This document shows positions 26,562 to 37,460 of a DNA stretch of 64,000 nt, piece by piece (the stretch's first letter is position 1; each line of letters begins with the position of its first letter). The position numbers were made by a program, and so were the translations under genes. The notes beneath the pieces were generated by a model. It saw nothing but the letters and a program-made list of their open reading frames with translations, was not told the DNA's origin and searched no databases. Source of the stretch: Phytophthora hibernalis. Its lineage: Eukaryota; Oomycota; Peronosporomycetes; Peronosporales; Peronosporaceae. The stretch spans positions 120,958 to 184,957 of the forward strand of contig JAAKBF010000294.1 of NCBI GenBank assembly GCA_012656075.1, read 5' to 3'.

Positions 26562-28455
26562 ATGGCCTCGCCCTCAAACCCCACGGAGAAGGTGCCTCCC
26601 CAGCCCTCACGGTAGTCATCCATATCATAATATCATAATTCCCAGTTCTAAATATCTTTTATTTAATCCCTAGGCGACAGTAGGTCCAAGCCCAACCACG
26701 ACTCGTGGCGCCCCCACCGTCTTGGGTGTCCACCCCAAGGAGCCCAAGCTCATCTATTGCAGCGGGAAGCTCGTGGTGGTGCGCAGTCTGGACGACCCGA
26801 CCGACACGTTCGTGTACAAGGGCCACAACGAGCCTACAACAGTGGCCAAGTTTTCGCCCAACGGCTATTGGGTCGCGTCGGGCGACGTGTCCGGCAAGGT
26901 GCGCGTGTGGTCGTACGACAACCCGGAGCACACACTCAAGCTGGAGCTGCCCGTGTTCGCTGGGGAGATCAAGGACCTGTCTTGGGACCCAGACAGCAAG
27001 AGGATTGTGGCTGTGGGTGACGGCCGCGGCCTCATGGCGCGCGTCTTCATGTGGGACACAGGCAACAGCGTGGGTGAGATTGTGGGTCACCAGAAGCGCA
27101 TCCTGAGCGTGGACTACCGCCAGACGCGGCCGTTCCGCATCCTCACGGCCAGTGAGGACTTCAACGTGTGCGTATTCGAAGGTCCGCCCTTCAAGTTCAA
27201 GCACAACAACAACAACCTGCACACCAACTTCGTCAACTGTGTGCGTTTCTCGCCTAATGGTGAGTTGGCGGTTAGTGTGGGCTCGGACAAGCTCATGTGT
27301 CTGTATGACGGTAAGTCGGGCGAACTCGTGGACAAGTTTCCGTCCGCGCACCAGGCGTCGATTTACTCGGTGTGCTGGAGCCCCGACGGATCGCAATTGT
27401 TGACGTCGTCTGCTGATAAGACGGTGCTGTTGTGGGACGTGGAATCACGCAGTGTGGTGACGAAGTTCACGTTCGGAGGGGCCAAGCCGCAGGTGAAGGA
27501 TATGCAGGTTGCGGTCGCGTGGTGCCAGAACCACTTGATCTCGCTCAGTCTGTCGGGAGATCTTAACTTCCTGGACTTGGATTACCCGTCGCAGCCCAAG
27601 CAGATCGTGCACGGGCATCAGGTGAGCATTTTGTCACTCGCCACGACGCAGAACCGCATCCTTACGGGCAGCTACGACGGCGTCGTGTGCTCGTGGACGT
27701 CCAAGATGGCTACGACTCTTGCTGGTAGCCACCACACGGCCAAGATTACTGGAATTGCTGCAACGTCCAACCAGGTCGCCAGCGGCGGATGGGACGACCA
27801 ACTCCGCTTTGCCAACGAAAACGAGTACACGGCTGCCACCGCGTTGAACGCGCAGCCGAACGGCGTGGCGCTGACGGAGTCTGGACTGGCTGTGGTGAGC
27901 ACGAACAAGGGCGTGAAGTTGCTGCGTGACCAGAAATTGGTGTTTGAGACGCCCGAGTTTGCGTGGACGCCCACGTGTGTGGCCATCTCGCCGTCGGAGG
28001 ACCTTGTAGCAGTTGGCTCGCAGGAGGACATGAAGATCCACCTGTTCGACGTGGTGAACGGTTCCTCGCTGGTTGAAAGTGGCGAGATCACGGGCCACCT
28101 GGGTGCTCTTACGAGTGTGGCCTTCTCGCCCGATGGATCTCTCCTCGCTGCGGGCGACACGTACCGTGAAGTGCGTGCGTGGGATGTCGCTTCGCGCACG
28201 GCCAAAGTGCAGGGTATGTGGGTCTTCCACTCAACGCGCGTGACGAGCGTGGCCTGGGCCCCCAGTGGCAACTTTGTGGCTAGTGGCTCGCTGGACGAAC
28301 GTATCTACATCTGGGATGTGAACAGCCCCATGAAGAAACGTTCGTTCGACTTCTCGCACAAGGACGGCGTCACTGGTGTGGGTTTCGTGTCGGAGACGGA
28401 GCTCGTTTCGGTGGGCAATGACGCCTGCCTCAACTACTGGGACCTGTCCGCCTAA
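26562..28455 (+). CDS. AIP1: Actin-interacting protein 1 (AIP1/WDR1), two exons
   Basis: AIP1 binds ADF/cofilin-decorated actin filaments and promotes their disassembly. Exon 2 (26674-28455) encodes about 593 residues of WD repeats forming the family's two seven-bladed propellers: TRGAPTVLGVHPKEPKLIYC, FVYKGHNEPTTVAKFSPNGY, GHQKRILSVDYR, CVRFSPNGELAVSVGSD, HQASIYSVCWSPDGSQLLT, GHQVSILSL, GHLGALTSVAFSPDGSLLAA and VTSVAWAPSGNFVASGSLDE. Length and repeat spacing match AIP1 (about 600 residues). A short first exon from ATG 26562 joins in frame by an intron 26592-26673 (donor AAG/GTGCCT, acceptor CCCTAG). An alternative donor at 26612 would shift the frame. This is one of the few uninterrupted host genes here. 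Confidence 0.92.
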
Positions 28456-29029
28456 ATCAATCAGAAGCTGCATCGCTGGTGCCCTAGGTAGATGTCGAAG
28501 GAGCAGGAGCAGTAGTGTATCGCTGTTTGGCATCCCTCCTTCACATAAGCAAATGTCACGAAATCTAAACCAGCACTCACATCGATGATGATTCATGAAA
28601 GCGTCCGCCATGATTATAAGTACTGCAGTACTACAGTAGTATTATAGTATCTTCTTGGTTCAGTGGAGCACTAAAAGAATACAGTACAGTAGTACTATTA
28701 AAACGTAGTACTACCGGTAGTAATACGGTGCTGCCGCAATATCTGGAGACGTGAATTGGTATTGTGTATCTCATGGAACGAGCCAATTAATTGTTGTAAA
28801 GCGCCTACTGTAGCATTCAGCACGGCATCATTCCAACTCGGTCCGGTGTCGACCAGGGCCGCTGATTATGGTATTTTTATTTATTAGAGTCAACAGATCT
28901 TCATAAATAATGTGAGCAGGGTACTGCAACCTCTATCATAAATAATGGCATGCGTTTGCGTCGGGAGCATAAATAATGTCATTGCAACTTCAACGTTTAT
29001 TAGTCACAATTACTGTTACCGCTATCTAG
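28456..29029. other. AIP1 3' flank with short palindromic repeats
   Basis: At 28618-28735 there are many TAGTACT/AGTACTA-type palindromes (for example CGTAGTACTACCGGTAGTAA). At 28903-28975 the string CATAAATAATG occurs three times, and related TAAATAATG strings recur at 30980-31022 beyond the hAT relic, suggesting subterminal repeats of that element. No gene. Confidence 0.45.
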
Positions 29030-30880
29030 TTGGCGAGATCGACTGTCGGAACATCCCATAATCGGTCGTTCTCGCGCAGGAAGAGAATCATCTCGAGCGT
29101 TGCAGGCTGCAGGCCATTGCGCTCCTGCCCAAACGTAGTTCAGGTCACGCTAAAAGCGCTCGACCTTGTTGGACGTTGGTGGAATGATTCCAATCAGGCA
29201 GTAGCGAGGCTTCCGCGCTTCACACCGGCGACGTTTCTCTAGGCGCTGAACAAAGGATCTCTCCTCCGAATCATCCTCAGCATCATCCACAGCACCAGCG
29301 CTGCAAATGAAAGGCCGTAGCGCTCGTTTCTCCGCGGCGCTGAGTCGGGTACTGCTATCTTTTAAAAACGGACAAAGCCCGGTTCAAAATCAGGGCTGTG
29401 ACCGATAGCCGCGCGTGGGTCTAAAAATTAATAAACAGAAAAAGGTTAGTACCAGTGAATAGTTGCAACTTGATCGCCCATTTCTTACCGATGTAGTCCG
29501 TAAAAGCTGGGTGGGACGCAATGAGCCCATTAAACCAACTCGGACGTCTAGTAGGTTCACTTCATTTGCTTGCAGGGCCTTTGACACAGACTCGATGTCA
29601 TTTAGCTCAGCATAGAGCTTTCAGGCACCGGTTGCAGGCTGGGGAGGGCAAAACGTCCATGATATCATCGTCCTCCGTGTCCAGTAACTTGTCCAGCTTA
29701 TGGTACAGGTGTACCATTGCGAACGTAGGTCCCCATCGAGTATCCTGGCGGATAGTCGGTCGCAGGGGGTCTTGAATCTAAGAGTACAAGTAAAAACAAC
29801 AAACAATATTAAAACAAATAGTATCCAAATATGAGTAGAGTAATAACTTACCCCAAGTTTTGCGGAGTGTTTTAAAGTCCGGAGCTTCGGCATGAGAGCT
29901 TGCACGACAGCCATATCATCTTCATACTGCTTGAGGTGGCTTTTTACAGCAAAGTTGAGCATGTGACTCGCACAACCGATCAGCGAGACTTGCATGATTG
30001 TAGCCAGTGCCTGTTTACGGAGCAGTTGTCACCCACAACCACTCAGTGCTTTTCCAAATCGATCGAGCACTCCTTCCAAGAAGGCTCGGTAGGTGCGAGC
30101 AGACAGGTCATCGTCAGGATCCTTGATGATCGGAGACATGCACAGGAGAGCATGCTTTGCGACACCGTCAATTGAGTAGCAGACGTATACTGCGATGTAG
30201 TGCACACCCGCATGACTCCAACCATCCAGCATGATGCCAAACAGGTCTGGTAGCTGATAAGAGATGTCAGACACCACCAGCTCTGTGACGGCTATCATGA
30301 GAGTCCGGAGGGTTTCCACGGAGATCGGCTCAAGATTGGTGTATCTAGAAACAGAATAATATTGCATTAGTATTTTTAGTATTAATGCATTTGACTTACC
30401 TTCGAGCGAGTGGGTTCTTGCAGAACATGAGCGGCAAATTGCCCTTGACGGTCCATTCGAACCAGCCAAAGCGGTTCACCGACGTACGGCGGGCATAGTG
30501 AATCACCGAGCCGGTCTCCGCAGTAGTAGCCGCTAGCATTTCGTCTTGGAAGTTGGGGTGCTGACCGCGGACGTGTTGCATCAGGTTCGTGAACCCATTG
30601 CGCCTCGTCTGCTTGCGCACGGTATCACACCGATAGCGGTAGTACTCAGGAACAGGCTCGTCGTACTGATCTTGACAAGGCGTGAAAAATAAATCGAGAC
30701 CTGCTCGTTGGAGAAGATGAGGCGAGGACGTGGCGCGCGCAGCATGCTTGTAGGGTGAAGTGAGGACTTGGTGCGACTCGTAGGAATATATGGAATGACC
30801 CTTCCAGCGGAGCCGTCGTATGCAATCTGCTCTGTCGGACGATTGGTTGGCTGTACAGAGCAATCAAGCTTCGCATATTG
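29030..30880 (-). pseudogene. hAT-type transposase with three introns, frame-broken
   Basis: From the 5' end: a BED-like zinc finger (YYRYRCDTVRKQTRRNG, NLMQHVRGQHPNF), then NPLARR and, after an intron, YTNLEPISVETLRTLM, the RNase H-like core (LFGIMLDGWSHAGVHYIAVY, GDNCSVN in another frame, IGCASHMLNFAVK) and a C-terminal dimerisation-type segment (IPPTSNKVERF near 29170). This order is that of hAT transposases. Three GT-AG introns are recognisable: 30345-30399, 29778-29851 and 29421-29488, with TACTAAC or ACTAAT branch sites. Frameshifts near 30030-29990 and later ones disable it. TIRs were not located with confidence. Confidence 0.8.
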
Positions 30881-31166
30881 CATAATGTAAGTATATAAGC
30901 TAATGTATTACTTTCGCTTAATGAATTTAATATTAATGGGTTATCACAATAAATTATGATTACAATACATTGTTCCGACTTGATAAATAATGATATGGCT
31001 TGGGAAGCCGTTAATAAATAATGTGATACTACGTAGTAATATTTATGGCCATTACTTCAGTCCCAATTTATTTTTCGGCGGACCAAACCTCGCTGTTGAC
31101 GGTAAGCTTATCCTGAGCAGTACCGATAGCGGGTACACAAGTCGACGTTCACCAGTAGCGTGCGTC

Positions 31167-31598
31167 TTACTGCGGACGCCAGCCGCCCAGATACGCCTTG
31201 TAGCCCGTGTAAAACTTGCTGTATGTTTGGTCGAGGGCTCCGTTGACATCAACTCCGATCTTCGTGGCCACTACACTGGACGCGTAGTTGTTGTCGGACT
31301 AACTTGAACAGCCTTGCCATCTTTTTGTAGTTGGTCAATGCAGCATTGAGTCTGCCCGAATCGAAGAGCGGCTTTCCTCTCTCCTCCTCACCAACGTCGT
31401 CTAGACTGACTTCGTCGTCGTCTTCCTCGATCGTGTGGTGGTTCCCCAGGAACCGGCCATGAGCTTTAACCCCGTTCGTCGCCTGAACCGAGTCGAGCGA
31501 GGTCACCTTTCACAGCTGCGTCTGGCCGAGGCGGAGGTTGCTTCGCCCGCGGCGAGAGCGGTGGCCGCAATCATTAGCAGGGCGTAGCATACACGCAT
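31167..31598 (-). pseudogene. RXLR-type effector relic, copy 3
   Basis: A diverged paralogue of the effector pair in the inverted repeat. ATG 31598 opens a similar signal peptide (CYALLMIAATALAAGEA), which runs into a stop after about 30 codons. The body frame has RFLG where the other copies have RFLR, then the acidic EER stretch, after which the frame breaks near 31300. The C terminus (GALDQTYSKFYTGY-type sequence) is recovered in another frame up to the TAA at 31167. The upstream region to about 31760 also resembles that of copies 1 and 2. Clearly a pseudogene. Confidence 0.8.
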
Positions 31599-31759
31599 GT
31601 TTGCTCCTGCTGGTCTTGAAACAACGGTCGAGGTCTTGTGCTGTGCGCGGAGCAAATTGCAAAATGAAGATTTAGAAGGTGGAGGGTTTTTCGGACTGCA
31701 AACTCGTACGATGAACTACATGTACCCCGTGACTAGTGCAGGTATATAACCCACCAACG

Positions 31760-32250
31760 TTGATCACTCCGTTCAAAGATGCGAGCATGCTGTTTTCTTT
31801 GGGCAATGTCCCTAAACTGACTACATACATGTAATACAGATCGAGGAGCGTTCTCTTGTCGAGGTGTTTTAGTTTTTTGTTGCAGATAGTGTATCGTATA
31901 TCCCAAAATGTGTTTATGGTTGCAGACAACGGCGGTAGAAGCACCTTGGTACAGTACTGTATCTGCATCCATACAATAGTACGTGTATAGAAATAGGTGC
32001 CTTTTACAAAATGTTGGATCTTGGATAGTGCATCTTTGGGATTGTGTGTGGCGGTATGATCATCAGTGATGATAATCATACCGGGATGACGCTACGAACA
32101 ATGTTGGTGCAACATTAGGAAGTAATCAGGCTAACTTTCGTTAATAGGCGGACTGAATTGAATTGAAGGAATGAAATACATGTAACTCAATACCGGTATG
32201 GAATTAGCAATAGTGACAGTGGGGGAGTTGGTTACACACGTCTACCTAAC
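31760..32250. other. Non-coding interval
   Basis: No recognisable gene. A short palindrome, GATGATTATCATCACTGATGATCATAC-like, lies at 32052-32082. A minus-strand frame at 31672-32079 has no convincing protein features. Confidence 0.4.
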
Positions 32251-32758
32251 GAAAAAATAATACTCATAAAAATTAATTGCCATTTTTAATTATAATTATT
32301 AATTGCAGCTATTAGCAGAATTTTTCTCAAAATTGTTTGCATGTGCTCTAGAGCTCTCAGAGCTAAAATACGTGTTAAATACTGTTTATCCAAGTCTTTT
32401 CAGGAGAAGATGCATCTAATACCTCGAACAAATGAAGTCAATGCTTAAAACATGACTTTGTATATGTAGAAGCTCTTATAGAGTGCAAAATATTACCAAA
32501 AATGAAAGTGAATTGGTGCAAGCACGTCTAGGTTATCGGTAACCGGTCATTTTTCTTCGTAGCACGTCCACTTGGGGTTCTCTTGATCTACTTTAGTTCT
32601 TATTCACCATACTCACGCATAACGGACTCAAAGTCATCATTTTCTAGCTGATACAGGGTCACATTGAGATTGGCGCGAATCATTATAATAATTCAATTAT
32701 TAATTCTTGTCTGTTCCTAAGAAATATTAATCTAAGAATTGCATTTTCGGGTGCCCTG
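32251..32758 (-). mobile_element. TIR element of the CACCCGAAAA family, copy 2
   Basis: Reverse complement of 24840-25325 through most of its length, including TTATTAATTGAATTATTATA-like and AACCCCAAGTGGACGTGCTA segments. Its outer end (GGGTGCCCTG at 32758) is intact; the other end has lost most of the TIR. Non-coding. Confidence 0.65.
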
Positions 32759-33118
32759 ACCTAAAGTAGCATGTCCCCAATTTTTACAGTTGAGTTGATC
32801 CCAATACCAAATTACGCGTCATATCTGAAGGGACTTCGCCAGGTGCTCTCAACCCATTTGTAGACGAGAGGACGACAACCTCTCTTCAACGTCGACTTGC
32901 TGCAACAACTTCAGGATCTGCGCATAGATACAGACATTCGGTAGAACAACATTCGTTGACAAGTACTGGTAGCTTCCAATTTGATCCAGTCAGGTTTTGA
33001 ACAACAAAACGACGGCGCTGTTTACCTCGGAGATACCTAAGTTTGAATCCATGAGGGACGGCGTTCAGATTATAAACCTGAAAGAGGGCCATAGAGGGTA
33101 AGCGCCCAGCTCGATGAG
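32759..33118. other. Spacer between two head-to-head repeat copies
   Basis: 360 bp; its part at 32895-32935 resembles 20450-20500. On the minus strand near 33060 there is a tRNA-like anticodon arm (TCAGG-TTTATAA-TCTGA) and a B-box-like GGATTCAAAC, but no full cloverleaf, so at most a tRNA-derived repeat relic. Confidence 0.3.
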
Positions 33119-33470
33119 CAGGGCACCCGAAAATGCAATTCTTAGCTCAATCTTTCTTAGCAACACGCAAGAATTAATAATTGTATTATTTTAATGATTC
33201 GGGCCAATCCCTCCCTATATGGGCTATAAAATGATGACTTTGAGACCGGTATGCGTGAGTTTGATGAATAAGAACTCACGTATACGTGCTAAGAAGAATA
33301 ATGACCGCTTATCGATAACGTAGAAGTGCTTTTGGAACACTACAAGGCCTAATGCATTTCTAAGCATTGACGGATCAACTTTAGTCGTTCGAGGTATTAG
33401 AGACATCTTCCGGCTTGGATAAACAGCATTAAGAACGTATCTAACCCACACTTTCGCTTCGGAGTAAAGA
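33119..33470 (+). mobile_element. TIR element of the CACCCGAAAA family, copy 3 (diverged, truncated)
   Basis: Begins CAGGGCACCCGAAAATGCAA and follows copy 1 for about 350 bp with many substitutions and deletions; the right TIR is not found. It lies head-to-head with copy 2. Confidence 0.6.
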
Positions 33471-34115
33471 CGAAATTAGGATAAAACCGAGTTGTTAGAA
33501 CAATTTATTTTTTTCTTTTAAAATATTTTGACTATTTGTTCATTTTTAAATTATAAAACAACTTGAGTTATTAAGATTTTGCCAAAAAATATGAAAAGCA
33601 CAATAGCACCAAGCAGCTAGGACAAAAATACACTTTAGCGTGTATGCACGTTTAGTAGACCATAACATACCGCCCCAAACTAATGGCTTCAGTTCGATTG
33701 AGACATTATCTGTGATTAAAATGGCTGGGCGGCGTATTCAACGAAACCGAGTAGTACTCGAAGAGGAAAGTACGTCAATGAAGAATTTCTGCGAGAAATT
33801 CAAGATCGCTAGTGAGCCGAAGGTTCGAGCAGTGCCAATGTCTGAACGGATGCACGAGCAAGGAGTAACATTAGGACGGGTGTAGACGGGGTTTTAAATT
33901 GAAACGGTTAAACTTTTAAGTGCGGAGTCCAGTTGGAGTCCACCTTGCACGACAGCCACCATTGTTGGCGGGAAAAGACGTAAGGTCGAGCAAAGTCGTG
34001 TCTGCGCGTGCATCGTACGAGAACAGACTAAATAATTGTTTGTGCTGAGTCCGAGTAATCCGCGGTGTCACAGCCCTCCTTGACGAGGTTAAAAGGGTTA
34101 AACGCGATACATGTA
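33471..34115. other. AT-rich interval, one short unassigned frame
   Basis: A plus-strand frame at 33640-33885 encodes MAGRRIQRNRVVLEEESTSM followed by a basic tail. It is too short and lacks motifs for a call. Otherwise featureless. Confidence 0.35.
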
Positions 34116-34752
34116 CAGTAATGTGCGTCAATAAGGAACACCTGATATATATATACTTATGAGGGATACACGCGCCGACAAGCAAAAAAGAAAGGACATT
34201 GTACTGATTTAGTTAAGTAGAAAGTTAGAGTCGAATGCAGCCAGCACTTCTTAGTTGTAGAAGCAGGCACGCTATTTCACACCACACCATAGCGGTTAGC
34301 ATATCGACTTTATAATCATCTTCATCGGACTCGACAATGTAGCTCAGTGCATGCCTCATTTTCTTTGTCGGTACTTCGCGTTTGACGCAGTAGATAATTC
34401 CCTGATCCATGGGCTGGATCTTCGCAGTCGTATTGGGCAGCAGTTTTTCGACGTGCGTCAAGCTTATCAGCGGCAGATTGGATTGTGATCGACAATGCAC
34501 TAAGTATTCCTGACGGACGAACGGCCCGATTTTGGAAACATAACGTATCGCCAAATTCAAATTACCAATTCGCCCTCTGATTGGCGGAATGTATCTCAAC
34601 AGCCAATCAAAAGGACTCAATGGATACAATACCATCCAGAATGGTTCTGATTGTTAACTAAAGCCAGTACCCACTGCATTCCCTCCCCAGATGTTTATAA
34701 TGTTTCAAAGGATATTAGTTGACACCCCGTTCCTTATTGACACACGTTACTG
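34116..34752. mobile_element. pogo/Tigger-type DNA transposon relic
   Basis: Flanked by TA at 34114-34115 and 34753-34754. The left TIR is CAGTAATGTGCGTCAATAAG and the right TIR, in reverse complement, CAGTAACGTGTGTCAATAAG. The element carries the end of a pogo-like transposase. At 637 bp it is internally deleted relative to autonomous pogo elements (about 2 kb or more) and is related to the MITE at 25386-25539. Confidence 0.8.
34225..34635 (-). pseudogene. pogo-type transposase C-terminal fragment
   Basis: Matches the end of the DDE region of Tigger/pogo transposases: LTHVEKLLPNTTAKIQPMDQ followed by GIIYCVKREVPTKKM, where the NTT-x2-QPMDQG block contains the last catalytic Asp of the family. 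The first two catalytic Asp residues and the DNA-binding domain are absent. The start is not an authentic gene start. Confidence 0.75.
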
Positions 34753-34938
34753 TACGTGTATTCGGGATCTCAGTGTGGGCCGCAGATAACTGCTATCCTC
34801 CGATGTAGCCTTGTCCCACTACCTACACTCTATCGCAGCGTCACTAAAGGTTTTCATTCTTCAATTTGCTCGGCAATACCCAGCTGCCTCGAAACCTCCC
34901 TGTTTTACATCAGAAGAAATAATACAAGCGTCCAAACC

Positions 34939-35364
34939 ATGCGGCCGTGGTATATCCTGCTTGTTTCTATGGCTACACTCCTCGTTGGGAGTAATGCTAC
35001 AGATACTGCCCCTACAACCGCAGACTTGGCCCAATCTAAGGCCGATGTATTACCGTTAAAAGCTGTGCCCACGGTCCGCTCACTCTCCAGTGGCGGCATC
35101 CGTATCAAGTCATTGCGGGCCATCGAAGAATCGGAAGCTATAGAAGACGGAAGCGAGGAGGAGAGAGCAGGTGGCACGGGTATTGTCAAGTGGGCTCATG
35201 GTCTCTCATCCGAAGACGCCAAAAACGTACGCCAGATCGCGAAACAGAGAACACCAGAAGAAATTCTCGCTAAGCTGGGCGTGCCCTTTGAAATCGTGAA
35301 TGGGTTTAAGGTATTTTCGACCAAAGTACCAGAAGTACCTGTACTGGCACAAGATCTATCGTGA
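34939..35364 (+). CDS. Putative RXLR-like secreted effector, open frame
   Basis: ATG 34939 starts a 141-residue secreted protein: a signal peptide of about 20 residues (MRPWYILLVSMATLLVGSNA), a Thr/Ala-rich spacer, a degenerate motif KSLR at about residue 55 in place of RXLR, an acidic run ending EEER, and a C-terminal domain of about 70 residues with WAHGLSSEDAKNVRQIAKQR and GVPFEIVNGFKVF. Motif order, spacing and size are typical of oomycete host-translocated effectors. Unlike the three relics nearby it is open from ATG to stop. The pogo relic ends 187 bp upstream, inside its promoter region. The longer frame from 34756 is ignored because the signal peptide must be N-terminal. No expression evidence. 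Confidence 0.75.
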   Translation: MRPWYILLVSMATLLVGSNATDTAPTTADLAQSKADVLPLKAVPTVRSLSSGGIRIKSLRAIEESEAIEDGSEEERAGGTGIVKWAHGLSSEDAKNVRQIAKQRTPEEILAKLGVPFEIVNGFKVFSTKVPEVPVLAQDLS

Positions 35365-37290
35365 ACATCCTGCATGGAAACTCTGACTCACAATTTATCC
35401 GACATCCCTTAGAAAACAACCGAAATGACACGACTAAGAAAATAGCCGCAAATGCCTTACAAATAATCCGCCTCGGGAGGGCGTATTAATAGGGAGCACC
35501 CTCATCGGAGCACCCGGGCAGAAAAAGCCGAGGCACATGGCGTTAGTGCTGGTGCAGAGAGCCAACAAAAATATCTTGTTGAGTAAGTCCCAAATATATC
35601 TTTGCTGAGGCGTACTAATGTAAGAGAGTAACGGAGGGAAGAGAAGGCTTCGCCATTTTACTACTTCGTGACATTAATAAACACCTCCTTACAACCTCCA
35701 CCGTCTCTTCGCTAGATTCTCCCGCAATCACTTACTTTTTGTAAACTGGCATGCCCTTCTATACACTTATCTGACTGGGTGGGTACATAGATATGAGAGT
35801 GGCTGCTTGCCCCGTCTTAGAAAGGGCAGTGGCGACCAAAATCGGTGTCAAATCCTGTTTTTATCCCAGATGGTAACAACACATCTGTGGACCACACACC
35901 ACAGTGTGGTGTTCAACGAATCGTTGGCAAGGATCCTTCACTTTCGAACCGACCGCCCCACCACTCTTGCTGTTTACCACGTCGAGGAAGGTGGTGTCGA
36001 ACTTACATGTACGTGTCAGAGCAGGAAGACCTGCGCGACAAACCCACGGAGGAAAAGCGTCATAACACTGAGTGCAGTCCGAGACAGTTTCTGCTGGAGC
36101 GACCCACCACAGGCTGAGCAATGTAGACGGATCTCGCCAACGCGAATACAGAGTCGCAAGAAGCCCATGAGGATACCCATGTCGACCAACGCCAAAGCCA
36201 ATGCAGGGGTGATCACACAGAACTCGAAGGACTGCCAGCACTACCGCCATCATCGTTGCCAAAGCAGAATCCTGCACCATGATTATGGAGCCGCTGCAGC
36301 AACCAACAGTCGTGCCGGCACTAGAACGCCAGTTGCTCGATATCTAGAGGCCTACTTACAGTCGTACATGGCTCGAAGGTATGTTAGATATTTATGTAAA
36401 TTGAGACAACATTGCACATTCTCTCTTCGTTATACTACAGTAGATTTTAAATATTAATTAACCGCGCGAACATGAAATACTACGTTGTACACGGATCTAG
36501 GAATCGAAGGCAAAATCGTACGCACCCAGCGTTCCAGAAGAGCTGATGTACTATAACAAGACGTACAGAAAACGAAACTCAACGCAAATGCAATGTTCGT
36601 AAGTAAATCTTTAGACACGGTTGCTATAATCTTTCTCGCGAGGGGCAACCGATTCAACGCTTTCCTGAGTGGGTACAATCATTGCCATATCAAAATCTGC
36701 ACAACTACGTATTATCATTCGATTCCTCGTTCTTCACGGTGTCCTCGTGAAAATATGTACCTGTACAGTATACTCGATAATATTTTTCTACGGTCTCCAT
36801 ATACGTAGGAACCTCCCCTTTACATGAGAAATACCGTCTGATGTTGTGTGGGGCTGTCCGTTTTCTGTTACTAAATGTCTCAAAAACGGGGCAAGGAGAC
36901 TCTGTCACATACATATCGTTGTCTGCACATTAAAAAATACAGTACGTGTATTGCCAGTCGATCTATTTGTAGCTGTAAATCGCCAATCTACACGAACCTT
37001 CATCACGCCAACGTTGATCATCCGTTTAGTGGCGCCTGGCAATGTAAGCTGTCCATATGATTCAGCAGATCGAAGATGTACGTAACGGTATGTATTTTTG
37101 CAAGTAATTGAGATTACCGGTATGCGAATGAGGGCGAAAAAAAGCACACACACGCTGGCTTTGTTTTTCCTTATAAAGACAGCACATGCGAAACACATGC
37201 ATTTACAGTGATATCACACAGCAAATCTTTTGACTTGACAAATGTATTGTTTGACCTAGACATAAAAAACCTTTAATTATTTATAAATGA
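35365..37290. other. 1.9 kb without recognisable genes
   Basis: A plus frame at 35807-36457 (216 codons) contains sequence such as HSVVFNESLARILHF but shows no domain; its start codon is not ATG-supported by any signal, and the minus strand is equally open, so I leave it uncalled. AT-rich from 36370 on. Confidence 0.4.
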
Positions 37291-37460
37291 CTAGCCGCGC
37301 GCTGGGCGCCCTCCGGCGCCCCCGCGGTTCAAAAGGTTCGCTCGCGATATCGAGATAGCCTCCGGCCTCATGTGTTGCCCTCACGCTTTCGTCTCCGGCG
37401 GGGGGCTCTGCCCCTGTCTTCGCCGTGACGCTGCGGGAACGTGCTCTGGGGCAGTGTTAG
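37291..37460. other. GC-rich, hairpin-forming island in AT-rich DNA
   Basis: Begins CTAGCCGCGCGCTGGGCGCC and contains the self-complementary GGCGCCCTCCGGCGCC plus further CCGGCG/GGGGGCTCTGCCCC repeats. It contrasts sharply with the flanking AT-rich sequence and has no reading frame of note. It could be an end of a Helitron-like or other structured element. Confidence 0.5.

Noticed and set aside
26659..27396. A 245-codon minus-strand frame opposite AIP1
   Set aside because: A mirror of the highly GC-biased AIP1 codons; AIP1 itself is certain.
32990..33080. A tRNA-like anticodon arm and B box on the minus strand
   Set aside because: No acceptor stem or D arm can be paired, so no tRNA gene; at most a tRNA-derived repeat relic.
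35807..36457. A 216-codon plus-strand frame
   Set aside because: No recognisable domain, no secretion signal, both strands about equally open, and no ATG context; not enough to call a gene.
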